Positions 50,525-64,000 of a stretch of DNA of 64,000 bases are shown piece after piece. The notes beneath the pieces are model-generated. The model searched no databases and was not told the origin of the DNA. It was given only the letters and a program-made list of their open reading frames with translations. Position 1 is the stretch's first letter. Every line of letters begins with the position of its first letter. Position numbers and translations under genes: made by a program. Location of the stretch: NCBI GenBank assembly GCA_038380795.1, contig CM076266.1:44290425-44354424 (forward strand), read 5' to 3'. This stretch comes from Pyrocephalus nanus. Lineage: Eukaryota > Chordata > Aves > Passeriformes > Tyrannidae.

Positions 50525-53500
50525 CACCTTTTATCCACAGAACAGGGTCAGTTCACTGGCAGCCTACTGACATGCAGCCAGATGCAGACTCATCAGCGCT
50601 TCTCCATTAAGGATTAGAAGCTCCACACAAGTAGGAGAATGGACAGTTTAATTTTTATGTTCTTTCCACTTCATAAAATTCTGCCCAAGGCTGTCAGCCT
50701 ATATTTTGACACTGCAAATGCTTACACATGTAGTGATCTGCCAGAATGTGAGATGTTACCATGAACACAACACCAAAACCAGAAAGTCTTTGAGTCAGCA
50801 ATGCTGCTCATGTGCAAAAAAGTGTGCTGACATCTGCAAGATCGAGGCTCAGGGGAGCAATTACTGCAGATGGTTTTGTGCAGTACATATCTGTCTGTTA
50901 GGACCTGGCCTGAGACCAACAACACATTTTACACTTGTCAATGACTAACATTTCATATTAACCAGAGTATACCCCTGGTCTGAACTGAATTGAAAATAAT
51001 GAAATGGGATTTGATCTTTTAATGGGCTCACTTCTCTTTCAAAAGATTTGAAATCTTAATATTTTCATAGTCTAATTTACCGTGGTTTTCCCTTGACCTG
51101 GGTTAATATGGTTTTGGTTTTGCAAGAGGTTTTCAAGTTCTTTTATGTCAATCTTCCACCTTCATCACAGGTAAAGTATAAATGATGTAAGAATTATAAG
51201 GCTATTTTTTGCATGTGTGTGGCTTTTCCTTCCTGAAGGCCCAGTAAGTGACTTTTGGTCTCCACTTTATTCCTTCAAGACTGTCTAGCAATTTAAAAGT
51301 ATAATTCAGCTAAATTAGAAAATTGTGTTTCATTAGAACACCCTTACTAAATGAGCAGGGAGCCTAATTAGATGTTAGCCCCCTGGGGTATACCACAGCT
51401 TGCAGAAGAGGGCTTAGATCTCAGGTGTGAAATCACCATCGCCTGTGGGTGATTTATCTCTCCCCTCCCACCCCTTCCCTTACCAGACTTATTATTTTAC
51501 CTTTAAATGCTGATGGATCGCCAGCTGTTGACCTGTGATGGATTCTGTGTGGCAGGGTGGGTGACAATGAAGCAGGTGTGTGAGGACAAAGGCTGGTTTG
51601 TTGGTTTTTGTGTGGTTCTCTCTGTAGGGGTCCTTTCTTTTCATGGCAGCAATGTAGATATGTTTGACAGTTATGCAGTTATATTAAACTTTTACACCCA
51701 ATTTGGGGGCAACATTAAAATGGTGTCTCTTTAAAATAAGAGTGGTTATAGAACAACTGGTAGCAGAGCATTTCCATTATTCTGCATTGATCCCTCTTAA
51801 TGTTTTTCCCTCTTAGTGAAGGGAAAATAGAGTAACAGAGCATAGATGAGGAGGCAAATATGGTGGAGAGAAAAGCATGGTGGAAGGAAGTAGGAATTAA
51901 ACAATTGTCTACTTCAGCACTTTCAAAGTTCTTTGTTGTTCACAATACTTTCTATGGTATTTTCTTGTGAGGTGTTATGTTTTCTGTATATAACAAAGAA
52001 TATTTTTTCTGTTTGTCTGTAACTTTAAGTATCCAATTGGTGCAATTGGAGGGGTAAGTTACTTTAACTTTGGTATTCTACATTTAAACTAAAATGCAAA
52101 ACTCCAATCATATTGCTTATTATCTTTTCCAAACTTTAGCACACCTGAGAAATCAGCTGATTTCTTTTTAAACCTATAAGGAGTGTGAATTTTCTGGGCA
52201 ATGCCTCTTACAAAGTTCCACCTATCTGTTTTGTGGTGCACATGCAAGCACACATGAAGTACATCTTTAAAAATATTTCTGAATGTTTTATAGATATGAA
52301 GATAAATTCTTGTGTTTCATATCCAAAGTATTGTGAACTGAAGTCTTCAATAAGCATTTCTTTTCATGTTTCTCATTCCCACTGAGAAACTGGTAACTTA
52401 CTTAACAGCTATGATTATCCAGTATATAAACAGATGCTGTATAAATTACACCTTCTTCAGGAATTACACCTTCTTCAGGAATTACACCTTCTCCTTCACC
52501 AATTGCTGCAGCAGAATCCTTATGGGATGTTCCCATCAGCAGAAGGCAAGGGTTATTTATTCCAATTAATTATCTATTGGGCAGTGATACTGAGTATGTT
52601 TCATGTTCATATTGACCCAGGCAAACACAGGAGGGGAAAAAGTTTCAGGAATAATTGTGGTTGTCTGCACCAGAAAGGCTACGTGATTAGAAGGGGAATG
52701 AGAGATTTTCTCTTACTAGTCAGGGACATAAATAATTTGTTATTTTTTTTTTATTTTAAGAGTTGTTAAAACAAAACTGAAGATAATCTCCATTTTTACT
52801 CTTTAGATTTACTAATCCTAGAGAAAGAAAAAAATCAAAATGTTTCCTGCGCTTTTAAGAATCTTTTTGTACTCAGAGCATGGCTCTGTAGTAGAACTAA
52901 AGCACTATAACAAGCCACAAATAGTGTTTAGCCAAACATTTATTGGGGGGATTTAGAAAGTAGCATAAATTAGTTGAAGTGAATTAATTATTTAGGACAT
53001 GTTTTGGATACAATATCTGTGGCAGATTATGTACAAGGATGATGTGACTGTCAAATAAATTAAATGAATCCTCTTCAGTGTGTGAAGTGACAGAATAATT
53101 AAATTTAAATGCAAATAATGACTACATTTATCTTAATTTAGAGTCTGGTCACCCTAAATCAGGTGCAGGTATGAGTTAAAAGTCTGAAAACGGATACTTG
53201 GTATGTAAAAGTAATTGTTCTGTGGACTCTGGAAAGTTGTGTTGGTTTGCCTTCTTTTGGTTGTTTTTGTCTGAAGTATTTATTTAAATATCAATTATAT
53301 TTTTGATCGTAACATTAACTAAACCTGGAGCTGCATAGATAATACATGTTGTTTACTATAAAATTTAGGAAAAAAAGCTCAAGTTTAATAGGAGCTATTT
53401 AACATTTTGTCAAAAATATGATTGCTGTGGGCTACTTTGCAATGTTCCTGTTATCAGAGGCAAGCAATTACAAACACAGGTTGGCTCGGCAAAACCTTCT

Positions 53501-55076
53501 CAAATTCGATTTAGAGTTAAACCGAAAAGTGTAAATGTTTCTGGGTTTAAAATCTGAGCTAAGAATGTGGGTGGGATAATGACAGTTCTTAACAGTTGCT
53601 TATGGATGCTTTTGTAATTGCAGTCCTGCTGCTTAAATTAACTACAAGGAATTCAGTTAACAAGGTAAATCTGACAAGTGGGTCATATGGAGCCACCTTC
53701 TTGATTTTTCTTTCTCTCATTTTTTCATAAATAAATGAAGAAAAATTCAAGCTGTTTGTGCTCAGATCTGTAAGATCATTTGCAATACAAGTGATCACAT
53801 TTCAAATAGGACTGGGGGCATTTTTTGCCCTGGGTTTTGAGGCCAGTATTAACATTTCATAGTTCCCTTAATAATGAAAGACACAACAGGGAAAACTAGT
53901 ATCTATCTAATGAAAAAGAATATCTAGTGATTGCTATGAATAAACCAACAGATCTTCTAAAGTGTGTAATGGCAAGCTGCAGAGTTAAATGAAAGTGAGT
54001 GATGCTCATTAGAGTCTGCTATGACACGTAGTTAGATTCATTAGTGCACAAATAAAGGTATAAACTGCAGAAGATGGGCACATAGTTTCATCTGCAATGG
54101 ATTGTAAGTGAACAAAAGGAAAAGGGAAGAGCTGTGAAAGAAAATAGTATTGTGAAAGTGCTATGTGGGAAACTAATTCATTAGTGGTTGCTTATCTTGG
54201 AAAAAAAAATTCTCTTTGGGTCACTTATAAATAAGCATCTAAAAATCACAGAATCCAAAATGAGATAATCAAAGACTCTGCATTGGTCTTTTGATCCTTT
54301 ATGTTTTCCTGTCTCAAACCCATAAACCAGCTCTCCATCAAGTGATGTTTCTGCTGCTCTGCTTGCCAGCAGGAGAATCTGTGATCTGTTTTAAAGGATG
54401 CTGCCAACTTTTAATTATTTTTTAATATTCCTTCTACTCTCATTAATAATCCTTCTACCCTCATTCACGATAATATTTTAGGTTATTAATAAAAAAGAAT
54501 ATGAGCATGCTAATTTCTTGGCACTATTTATGCCACTCCTTTCATGTTGGGTTGGACAAATACAATGGCCTAGATGATTTCCTTGCATTTTTGAGCTGTT
54601 AGCATAACAGCATTGAAATTAATAATATAGCTATGACCCAGCTCCTTACAACAGGAAGGGAGTTCCTGGGAACTCCTTTCAAAGGGACTTCCTGCGTTGG
54701 CACCCACAGCAGGGAGTGGGCACTCTCCTTTCCCTGAGTGAGGAGAGGAAGCCAAGAGGCAGTCAGCTGCCTCAGGACTTCTGACCTCAGCTGGAAGGAG
54801 ATAGGAAGCCAGAAGCAGAGTGGGCACAGGAGGTGCTGTCCTGGCTTGTGGCTTTTCGTGCCCCCCTAGTGGAGAAGTGGTAAGGGCAGAGGAGCAGCTC
54901 AGCATTGTCAGTGTTCTCTTCTTCAGTGCTGTGGCTGCAGCATCCCTCAGCTTCTCTAGAGGGAAACCCTCTACTACAAGGAATGTAAATTTGAGAGGAT
55001 CCTCTTCTCCAGTGGATATGTGTACATTCGTAAAAAAGTTAAATGTGTCTCAGTGATGAATATATTAATGATATGA

Positions 55077-55080
<4 letters not shown>
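50525..55080. other. Intergenic sequence without recognised gene
   Basis: Unique AT-rich sequence with one 18-base tandem repeat at 52445. Short open frames have no recognisable features. Confidence 0.6.
52445..52491. repeat. 18-base tandem repeat, about 2.6 copies
   Basis: Two perfect copies of ATTACACCTTCTTCAGGA (52445-52462, 52463-52480) and a partial third, ATTACACCTTC. Because 18 is a multiple of three, all frames stay open through it, so the open frame across it is not evidence of coding. Confidence 0.95.

Positions 55081-55128
<48 letters not shown>
55081..55128. repeat. Pure 48-base poly(T) tract
   Basis: Forty-eight uninterrupted T residues between GATTAC and GTGGGGAAC. It is the longest homopolymer in the window. 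It could be a microsatellite, the poly(A) tail of a minus-strand retrocopy, or an assembly-sensitive length. Confidence 0.97.
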
Positions 55129-55129
<1 letters not shown>

Positions 55130-58100
55130 TGGGGAACTTTGCCCTGCTTACTTTTGAGGATTTTTCTGGCTAATCTATGATTGTTTCTTTGCTTTTTCCA
55201 GTGGTTATATACAAAAAGATAATGGAATTATAATCAGCATTTCTAGATTTAATTCCAATTATAGGCATGTTTTGCAAATGAGCTGCTGCAAATACTGCAG
55301 ACAAGCATGTACACTCTTGTGTATTTGCAGAGCAGTTGCTCTGTTCTGTGTTTTATCAAATGGCAGGAGGCTGCTGTTCTGCTCTAGCTGTTAAAGTAAG
55401 AACCTGTTCTTCAGGAGAAGGTTCTGGATAGGGTAATTATGTGGGAGGAGTCATTTAAGTGCATTACTTCATCATAATAAATAATAACTGAACAAATGGG
55501 TCTGGTGAGATGGAATTACTGGGTCCAGTGTACAGCAAATTGCAGGCCTTTCTAATAGAAAATGCTGAAAAAAGTTTTTCTTAGGTGTTATATATCAGCG
55601 CTGTTTCCAAGGCTACACTGGAGTTTCTATCATTAAAAAAAAATTGAATTATTTCAGTCATTGCTGTATCTCTTTACAATTCCCTGTCATCAGTCACAGG
55701 GGTTTCAAAAGTTAGGCTGCTTCTGGGGCATCAGGTTTGAAGTGAGGCAAATGATGGGTTCAAACTCACATATGTTATGTTTAGTGACAGTCTGAAGAAA
55801 AGGAAAGACCACCAAGTGCCCCTAAACAAAGAAGGAATTTTAATTATTGTTTTTTGCAAAATAACTAATTCTAGTGATGCAAATTATCTGGGTAATGTCA
55901 GGTTGACTCCTGACACCATAAATCAAACTTATCAGTGAGCTGTGTAACCTTGAGAACTAAGCAAGACCTTCACAGAGCTTAATGAGAAATACCCCAGCTT
56001 GTAGGTTATTAAAAATAACTTTGATTTTTATGCCTTTCCAGACCTCTCTTGAACAAGAGAAATCTTGTGTTATGAGAGCTGGAGAGAAGAATTTGCCTGG
56101 GCTTCAATATCCTTTGCTCAAAGAACTGTTTACATCATTCTAGAAAACTCTCATTCCTTTTCTAGTCAGCGCAGTGCTTCCTTGGCAGCAGGCCCTTGTC
56201 TCTACCTATGCATCTTTTCTAGAGCCACATTTGGCACAAAGGAGCCACAGTGTCTGACTAGGAATCCAAAAAGCCAGGAAAGAGAAGAAATTAAAAATAA
56301 TGCTTTTTTAACTCAAGACAGCACCCTGATACTTTGACTCAAGCATGAAAAGACAAAAGTATCTTGACAGCCATTTCAGTGCAATCCAAATATGAATGTA
56401 TTGTAAGCAGTGCTTTACTTCCAGGGGCAGTGGGGAGCTGCATGCACATGGATAAAACTGAAGAATTGGAAAGTACTATGTTATTGTGGTCATGAGGTTA
56501 TGAAAAGGAAGTAGTCACAAGATTTCTTGACTATGGGATGACTACAAATCTGAAAGCATAAGGACTGGATTTGTTCTTTCCAACCTCTAGCTTACTGTTG
56601 ACTGAGCTCATTTAAATGATAATTACAATTTGTTTGGAAAAGATGTGAACTCATCTTTTTATGCTGCTAATATGCCCTGAGCATAACTAGAAGGTACATT
56701 AGTTTTTCTTCGTCACAGTTCATACATATTTAGTGTGAGAGTAGAGACAGCATTAATGTGTTTTGTTGAGTCCATAGTGACTCCTTTTATATGGTCGCAA
56801 ACAGAAACTGTTTCTTTTTAATATATATATATTTTTTTTTTTTTTTTTCCCCCAGCCTTCAGTTCCTCCAGGAGTCATCCCAAAGGCATATCCCAATGGG
56901 ACATTATACTTTATCCCATAGTGCTTAAAGGCTACTAAATGATGGATCTTGTCAGCTGCTGTGGCTAATGGCAGAGAGAGGTGGGAGGGACTCCCCAAGG
57001 CAATTCCCTCACAGCCTGCAGCAAGGGATTTGCTTATCCTATCTCTTAAGAGATATAAGTATTACAACCATAAAATTATCCAGCTTAATATGAATATGGA
57101 GATAATTTAAGACAACACTGTTGCAGAGTAGGTGATGTGAATGAATATATAATTTAATATAGTTAAGTGCAGGAATGAGCTGTTAATTTAATGAGACACC
57201 ATTACTACTTCTTACTGGAGATTCAAAAAGATGGAAGTTTATTTCTGTGAGACTCAGTTATTCTTTTTTCCTTACCTACACAGTAAACAGCAATCTAACT
57301 AATGGTCAAGGCTCATTTAAGGATAAACAAGTGCTATCTTCCTGTCTAGACATGTACAGTATGTAATGACCTACCTTCCAATTAAATGCCTCTAAAAGCT
57401 ACCGTTAAAATTCTTCAGTTTATGAAGATCATTCAAGAAAACTAAAATTAATCTTGAGCAGACAATGTGAATGCAAATCATCTTTTAGTGTAGTTAAAAA
57501 AGAAAAACAACAAGAAGAATAAATAATTGCTGAATACCTGGATAAAAAATAAATGATGCATCTTTTAAAGGTATCAAAGGCATGTGGTAACAAGGGGAAA
57601 ATTTTCTGGTTGGAGAATTTTAAAACAGACTGTTAGGCATAAATCAAAGCGACTTTTAATATTTTTCAAATAGTATGCAGACTGACCTCAAACCTCTATG
57701 TTACAAATTATTATAAAAATACTCTGTGCATTTGAATAGTGCCATTGTAGTCAATCATTCTTGGGAAACCAACACATATGGAAGCAACACCATGACCTGT
57801 TTTCATCTTGACCAGTTTTAGATGTTGTAACTTATTCTATTAGTTGGCAGCCTATCTCTGAGAAACTTGACAGAAAGTTAGGTTGTTTAGAGTGGTTTGG
57901 AGGTGCAGTTAGATACAACAGCCCACAGATGGAGATGGTGCTTTCTTCTGATATTTTTTAGTAATTATGCATACTTTTATAGATGGGTATTTAAATAAAG
58001 AGATGGTCTTAACAGCCATCTACAGGTGAGTAGCTTTAAAGAAATGCAAAGTAAATCTATTGTGTTTCCTTTGGAACTTTATTAAAACCATTACTGTGTT

Positions 58101-61029
58101 CTGGAAAGATGAATTGAAAGACGAAGTAGATTGTGCAGACAATAAATTCAGCTTTGGAGACAGGAAATGACATTTAGTTTTAATATTAAAAAGTAATTTA
58201 AATATCAGAGGTTTTTATTTTTTTGAGTCATCATTGAAGATAAAAAACATTATTTTTGAAAGAACAAATTATAGATGTTGCGGTTATTTGGGAGTTAATA
58301 TTTGTATATCTATTCTTCACAAGCCTTGCTGAGTTTATCCTTATTTTTATTGTACTTTATATCCTTCATGCCTTATAGCTCTGTCTCATAAAGTCCTCTG
58401 TCATCTATTCGCAGATAAATATTACCTTGTGTACTATTACACACTTTTATGATTTTTTTCTGCATGAAACAGTGATTCTTGATATATTTCTGCTTTCATT
58501 TCATGCTATCTAAGCCTCTATAATTCAATTACATACTTTAATCACAGTGTTACCATGAGAGGATAAATTTCCTCTGGTTTATTTAAACCGTATTTTAATT
58601 TTTTCTATTATGTTACTCTCAGAGGTTTGAAGTCAACAGATGACACTGAATAATCTAGCATAAGCAAAGTTGATTACTGTAAAGTAATAGGAAAAAAAAT
58701 GATTTTTTATTTTCTGGTTTACCACTAATGTTTCAGAAGAACCTGCATTAGTCATTGTGGGAATTCCAATAAAAGTAGCACATGTCTATAATGTTTTTAA
58801 CACAAATTTGACTTGGAAAGTAGGAACAGAGTATAAGGGGACTGAGGGCATGGTTATAAACGATTTGAATGTTGCTTCTCAGCAGGGTCAGGATTCCAAG
58901 AAAGCCATAAAATAATGACTTTTCCTGTTTTCCAGGGATTAAAGGTTTCTAAATAGGCTGTCTTCTGAGCAATAGATTGCATGATGTAACATCCATAACA
59001 GTGCAAATAAGGGCATATTCTCCCTATGCTGTGGGAAACAATAGGGAAGGAGTGTTCAGAAAACTGACTTTTTTTCTTTTCCTTGCAGGAAAAATGAATG
59101 GGAATACTTCAAAAAGTAATTTAAACCGTGTAGTAGCCATGTTCCAGCAACTTCATATTTTGCGTCAAGCACTGTCCTTTGCAGAGTAACTAAAGTATAG
59201 AATTTAATGCTTTAATAGGGGAGTTTTGAGCTGGTTTTCGGAAAGTGCTTATCTTCAGGATCTTTTTTCCTTTTTTAACAAGTAAACTATGTGGATACAT
59301 ATCAACAGAAAACCTTAACTCTGGTTAAAGCAGCAGAGTGGGATGGAATAATCAGAACTACAATGTAGAAATAAGAAATAACTATCTTACGGGCAATTGG
59401 AGGAAACAACTGCAAACTTCAGGGGCACCCACTGAGAATCTCAGGCCTAGCAAATTACATTTTCATGCTTATTAGTTTGATCATTGAAATGTTATATCAA
59501 AACAGTGGGTTTTTTTCTTGTAAATTAATGATCTCTCCAAAGCTTTACATCAGCAACAACTTTCTGTTTCCTGTTTGTCAGGTAAACTGACAAACTGCAG
59601 TAGTAACTGCAAAATGGTTGAGCTGAATAGCAGCTGGAGCTTTGAAGGCCACAGGAAAGTTGCTGGACTGGCATACTGTCCATTATGTGGTCATCATTAA
59701 GATTCCAGGACTTAAAGCACACTGTTAAAATTCTTTGCAAAAATTAAGTGGCCAAGATTGGTAATGAAAACAGAGAATGAAGTGACTGAAACTGGTTGCT
59801 AAGCTATGAAAAGGTTTTTGCTAACAGATGTACATGAACAGAGTGCATAAATAGCAGCATCTTTGACATATTAAGGCTACTAATTGCATTACTGGTTCTT
59901 AGCAGATGCAGTGCAGGCTGTCTTTATAAAGAATACATTTGTTTTTTGCTAAGGTCTGATTTCAGGGAAAACTACTGTGTTTGGTGCTAGCAACTATTTA
60001 TATCCCACTACAGGCTGTTTTTTATGTACAGTATAATCCCCTTTTTTAAGAGACATAATAGCCTTTTATGCTCAGAAATTAATTAGTGCTTTGTTTCCAG
60101 ATGTCATTTTAATATTTTTTAAGCAAATATACCATATAGCACTAAATCAAGGTGTGTCTTCAAATGTCTTTATTTTACAAGATGTTATTTGGAGCGGTAT
60201 TGTTGAAGGACAGGTATTTGGGAAACTGCTTTAGGAACTTGCAGTTCTGTAAATCAGAAAGTAAAGGTAGAATTAGGCTTCACAAAAAAAGGTGTTCTAG
60301 AAACTCAGATGGTTCCTTGATATGTAATGTTATGAGCTGACTTATTTTTCTTAGTCTTTCAAAGCTGAATCAAATATAATCAGCAAATTCATCTCTATAG
60401 AACACAGAATTAGAATTGATTAGGTTTGTATTGGTAAAATGAGTGTGTCATAGTATTACCTAAAATTATGGGAAGCTCTGCTTCTGTTTCATGCTAATTA
60501 ACAGAGCATCTGTCCCCTCACCTCTCTTCACAAACAAAATTTACTTTAAACAACAACTTGTTCCAGAGATGTGCATATTGTGTTTATTATACTTTTAAAA
60601 TGCCAAAATACAGCAGATGTTTCGCACTTCTTCTGGGAGGGGAAAGTAATAAAATGATTAAAATGATGTAAGGAATCCAGTTATTGCACAGGCTTAGGAG
60701 AACCTAAAGTAGAAAAATTTAGCTCTAACTTCTCATAGAAATCCTTAAAAAAATGAGGATTTTTTTCTCATTACAATTAAACTTCTCTATTACAAGGACA
60801 AAATACATGTATTGTACTGGGTTCCATTTGTCTCTCTTTTATTTTAAGAGTAAGATATTGCTGATGCCCATATCAGTGATTACCCCACAGCAATGACCTT
60901 ACTGAGTAGTTGACCTGTCTGTGCAGCACTCCTGGTGATAGGAAAGCAAAGATCTGAACTGGAACCTTCCTCTGTGTGTTTTAGTAAACTACTAATCTGA
61001 TGGTAAATAGGAGTAGAAAAGTGTAGAAT
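55129..61029. other. Intergenic sequence without recognised gene
   Basis: AT-rich unique sequence; a T-rich tract with ATATAT prefix at about 56821-56848. Nothing coding identified. Confidence 0.6.
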
Positions 61030-61412
61030 CCGGCAAGGAGGTGTTCAGCCATCTCCATCACACATAATGGTTTACTTGGCAAGACAAATGTCATCACTCA
61101 GAGCATCCTCCCCTTCCTTCTTCTTCCCCAGCTTTATATGATGAGCATGATGCCATATGGTGTGGGATATCCCTTGGGTCAGTTGGGGTCAGCTGTTCCA
61201 GCTGTGCCCCCTCCAAGCTTCTTGTACACCCCCAGCCTGCTCACTGGTGGGGTGGGGTGAGGAGCAGAAAAGGCCTTCACTCTGTGTAATTGCTGCTCAA
61301 GAGTAACCAAAACATCCCTGAGTTATCAACACTTTGCAGCACAAATTCAAAACATAGCCCCATACTAGATATCATGAAGGTATTTAACTCTATCCCAACT
61401 CAAACCAGCCAA
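61030..61412 (-). mobile_element. Partial ERVL-type LTR (U3 and part of R)
   Basis: Read on the minus strand it starts with a decayed CTGGTTTGAGTTGGGATAGA at 61407, continues through GTATGGGGCTATGTTTTGAA, GTTGATAACTCAGGGATGTT, GATATCCCACACCATATGGC and a TATAAAGC TATA box near 61133, and stops after GATGGCTGAACACCTCC near 61037. The layout matches the avian LTR family seen at 10882-11426. The 3' part and poly(A) region are missing, so it is a truncated copy. Confidence 0.82.
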
Positions 61413-64000
61413 TTCCCTTTCCACATCTTCTCTGGAAAAGGAGAGTAACTTGAAACTTAAGAGACCAAAGGGAGTCACCTATGAAAGGGACTTGTCACCA
61501 CAGCCAGTTTTGCTGTATTCATAAGCCAGCATCTGTTCTTGCAAATTGGGCAATTGTATGTGCAAGCAGGTATTCACTAATTAGGTGCTCAATTATCCAT
61601 TTCCCTCAAACAATGGACTTTTTTGTGTATAAAATTAAAGGTTTTATGGACAGCTAACTCTTCCCCCGGTAATGAGATTAAGCAGGGGCCATCTTAAAAG
61701 ACATCCATCAACATTTCAAGGCTTCAGGGAAGTCAAGAGGATGAAATTCTCTTATGAATAAGCACTGCATAGTGTTGCATAACAAAGTATGTATGTGGCA
61801 ATATTAATATCAGAAAGTAGCAGAACCTAATATAAATGATAATTAGGAGAAATGACAGCTCAGCAAAAAGGAGTGATAACATCATTAGTGCCACTAGGGG
61901 CTTTGTGAAGCATACTCTTCACTGTGCAGCTATAGAATAGGGAAGGGGGTGGGGAACAATAGCTTTTGATTACGCCACATAGTTCTCTGGAAATTCAAAC
62001 CACTGCCTAGACAGATTGAAATAATTTTCTAATTTTCAGAAGGGTCTACCTATGGCTTTTCAAAGCATTTCCACTTAGCTATCATAAGCGCTTTTTGAAA
62101 ATAGGACTTAAACTTGATTCCAGAGCCTTTCTTTTGCCTTCTCTCCATATTGTGTTAGGACAATTACTCTAGAGTGACAAACTGATAGTCCTGAAGGCTT
62201 CTAAAAACACATTCAACCTAAAATATAATGAACTATACTTTGTGGAGTAGATGATAGGATTACACATATCTGATTTATTGTTTCTCTCTTCCAATTGCTT
62301 GAGGATTTTGTCTGCCTTGTGGAGATGATGTCAGTTTTATCCATGTTCATAAAACAGCATCCTAAGTTCTGATGTAATTCTAAGAAAAAAAAAAGAAAAA
62401 ACAACATATGAAGTTGCAAATTGTTACTTTCTAGTCAAAATCATATTCATAACTTTTAAACCACATCAAAGGTGAATAAAAGTTTTATCTTATTTATTTA
62501 GGATATGAAATGGCAAAGAGTGCTTTCATTTTATATAAAAATTTTGAAAAAATCATAATTTTCTGTATACCTTAGAGCCTATAGAGATGCTTCTGATTGT
62601 GTTTGTCAGTCTTGTCATTAGGTAATGTGTGTCCAATGGAAGAAAACGTCTGTAACTGAAATACCAAATCCCAGCAGCTCTCAGCTACTGAAACTATTTC
62701 CTGCTTTGATTCAATGTAGCCTTAGAACTGCTCCCAAGTCCCCTCCAATTTAGGGGTATTGCAGACTTTCGAGTCCAGCAGATTCAGCCTTTAGTGTTTA
62801 AAAAGTATTTGTGTGTCCATCTCTTTAATATTTTTATTTTTTTGTTTGCTTGTTGGTTTGTTTTTTTAATTGGCTAGAAAACTCCAAAACTGTAAAAGAC
62901 CCTAAACACTAGCTTCTAAATTCTAGAGCCTTAAACTGAAAATAATTAGGTTTCTCAATGCAGAGTTTAGGTCAAAAATTAAATTTTTATCATTAATTGG
63001 GTTATAAAAGTCTGTGTATCTTAATAATCAATTTTTCTGGCTTTCAAATAAGCAAATATATATCCGACATGTCAGCAAGGAAATAATATCCTCATCAAAG
63101 CAACAGGAAAATTTGCTTTGAACCTCAAGGACAAGAACTGGGCTGTCTATTCTTTATTTGGTTTATAAATCCCTTTTTGGACACTTTTACTCAAATTTAG
63201 TTAATGCTACTGATTTCAGTTGTAGCCCTTGTGAACAGAATTTTGCATAAGAGAGGCAGAGGAGTTATTCCTGTCTTTTCTCTTAGCTACACCTATCCTT
63301 TCATAACATGCTGTGACCTAATTGCCTCATTTAAAAACAAACAAACTTAACTCTAAACTGAATAAAATCTGAAAATAAAGGAAACCTATCCACCAACCCC
63401 CAAATGTTTCTATATTCAGGAAAGGAAAATTCCCTAAGGTGTCAGAAGACCCAGTCATATGAGTAGTCATACAAGGTTATTACTTCCCCCTAAGGGATTT
63501 TAAAAGATACAAACATAGCTCTGCAACCATTTCTGCTAGGCAGTTTTTATTATGATTTATCTTCTTCTGGTAATGCCTCTGTGATACCAGTTTAAAGCAT
63601 GACAGCACTCTGACAGTAAAATATCCTTGTAGACTACCATAAAAAAATATTCTCATATTCTACATGGTCTGAAAAATGTGCTAAATATTTTATATCCACA
63701 TTTCCAACATAATCCTATATGGATGATTCTATACCATGACGTTTATGTATCACTGATGAAGTCAGCCTAGATGTAATGTGTTTTTTGAGGTATTAGAATA
63801 ATGTTATATTGAAAAATTAGAAAATTAGAATTTGTGTACATTGTGCAAAATTGCAGTCCAGTAGAAAATTTTCATCTTTTGTAAAAAAAGTATCGACACA
63901 GTAAAACTGATAAATAAAGGGCAAACTGAAAATTCACTGTGGAAAATAATTCTTATATTTGACAGGCACACCATCTCTTCATTCTGTCCCTTGGAATGAT
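61413..64000. other. Intergenic sequence without recognised gene
   Basis: AT-rich unique sequence to the window end. No exon, RNA gene or repeat family was recognised. Confidence 0.6.

Noticed and set aside
52434..52769. 111-codon plus-strand open frame across the 18-base repeat
   Set aside because: It stays open because the repeat is a multiple of three; composition is leucine-rich from CTTCTT and there is no homology or splice context.
29938..64000. Search for THSD7A exons upstream of TMEM106B
   Set aside because: No thrombospondin type 1 signatures (WSxW, CSxTC) were found in frames with splice borders.

Overview
The window is vertebrate nuclear DNA, almost certainly from a bird. It is AT-rich and gene-poor. 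It holds one intron-containing gene, a single CpG island, CR1 LINE fragments of avian type and solo LTRs whose ends match avian endogenous retrovirus LTRs. No bacterial operons, CRISPR arrays, rRNA or convincing tRNA genes were seen. The LTR ends of the TGTCGTGGTTT / TGTGCTGGTTT type suggest a neoavian, perhaps passerine, genome; that is inference.

The one clear gene is TMEM106B, on the minus strand. Seven coding exons between 26044 and 16314 join with consistent GT-AG splice sites and phases into a 275-residue protein (human: 274). All five N-glycosylation sequons, the single membrane span, the N-terminal CPTC motif and the two luminal cysteines are present. A 3' UTR of about 4.8 kb probably ends just below 11514. 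The promoter is the CpG island at about 28.8-29.6 kb; at least one 5' noncoding exon is expected there, but its limits are not certain. In the 3.3-kb intron between the fifth and sixth coding exons lies a broken, membrane-protein-like reading frame on the same strand. It tentatively resembles the N-terminal TMD0 region of an ABCC10-type ABC transporter.

Layout: 1-6.7 kb, no gene; 6.7-7.5 kb, solo LTR; 7.5-10.9 kb, no gene; 10.9-11.4 kb, solo ERVL-type LTR; about 11.5-29.6 kb, TMEM106B; 29.7-29.9 kb, CR1 tail; 30-40.8 kb, intergenic with two probable interspersed repeats; 40.8-41.6 kb, CR1 with a decayed reverse transcriptase; 41.7-43.0 kb, 1.39-kb LTR with target-site duplication; 43-64 kb, intergenic with a short solo LTR at 50.1 kb, a 48-base T run at 55.1 kb and a partial ERVL-type LTR at 61.0 kb. 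In other vertebrates TMEM106B lies between VWDE and THSD7A, but no exon of either was recognised here.

I found no undescribed multi-gene system. The items most worth a second look are the intronic ABCC10-like remnant, a miR-132/212 seed match in the TMEM106B 3' UTR, an unusual proline in the luminal domain, and the LTRs with intact target-site duplications.
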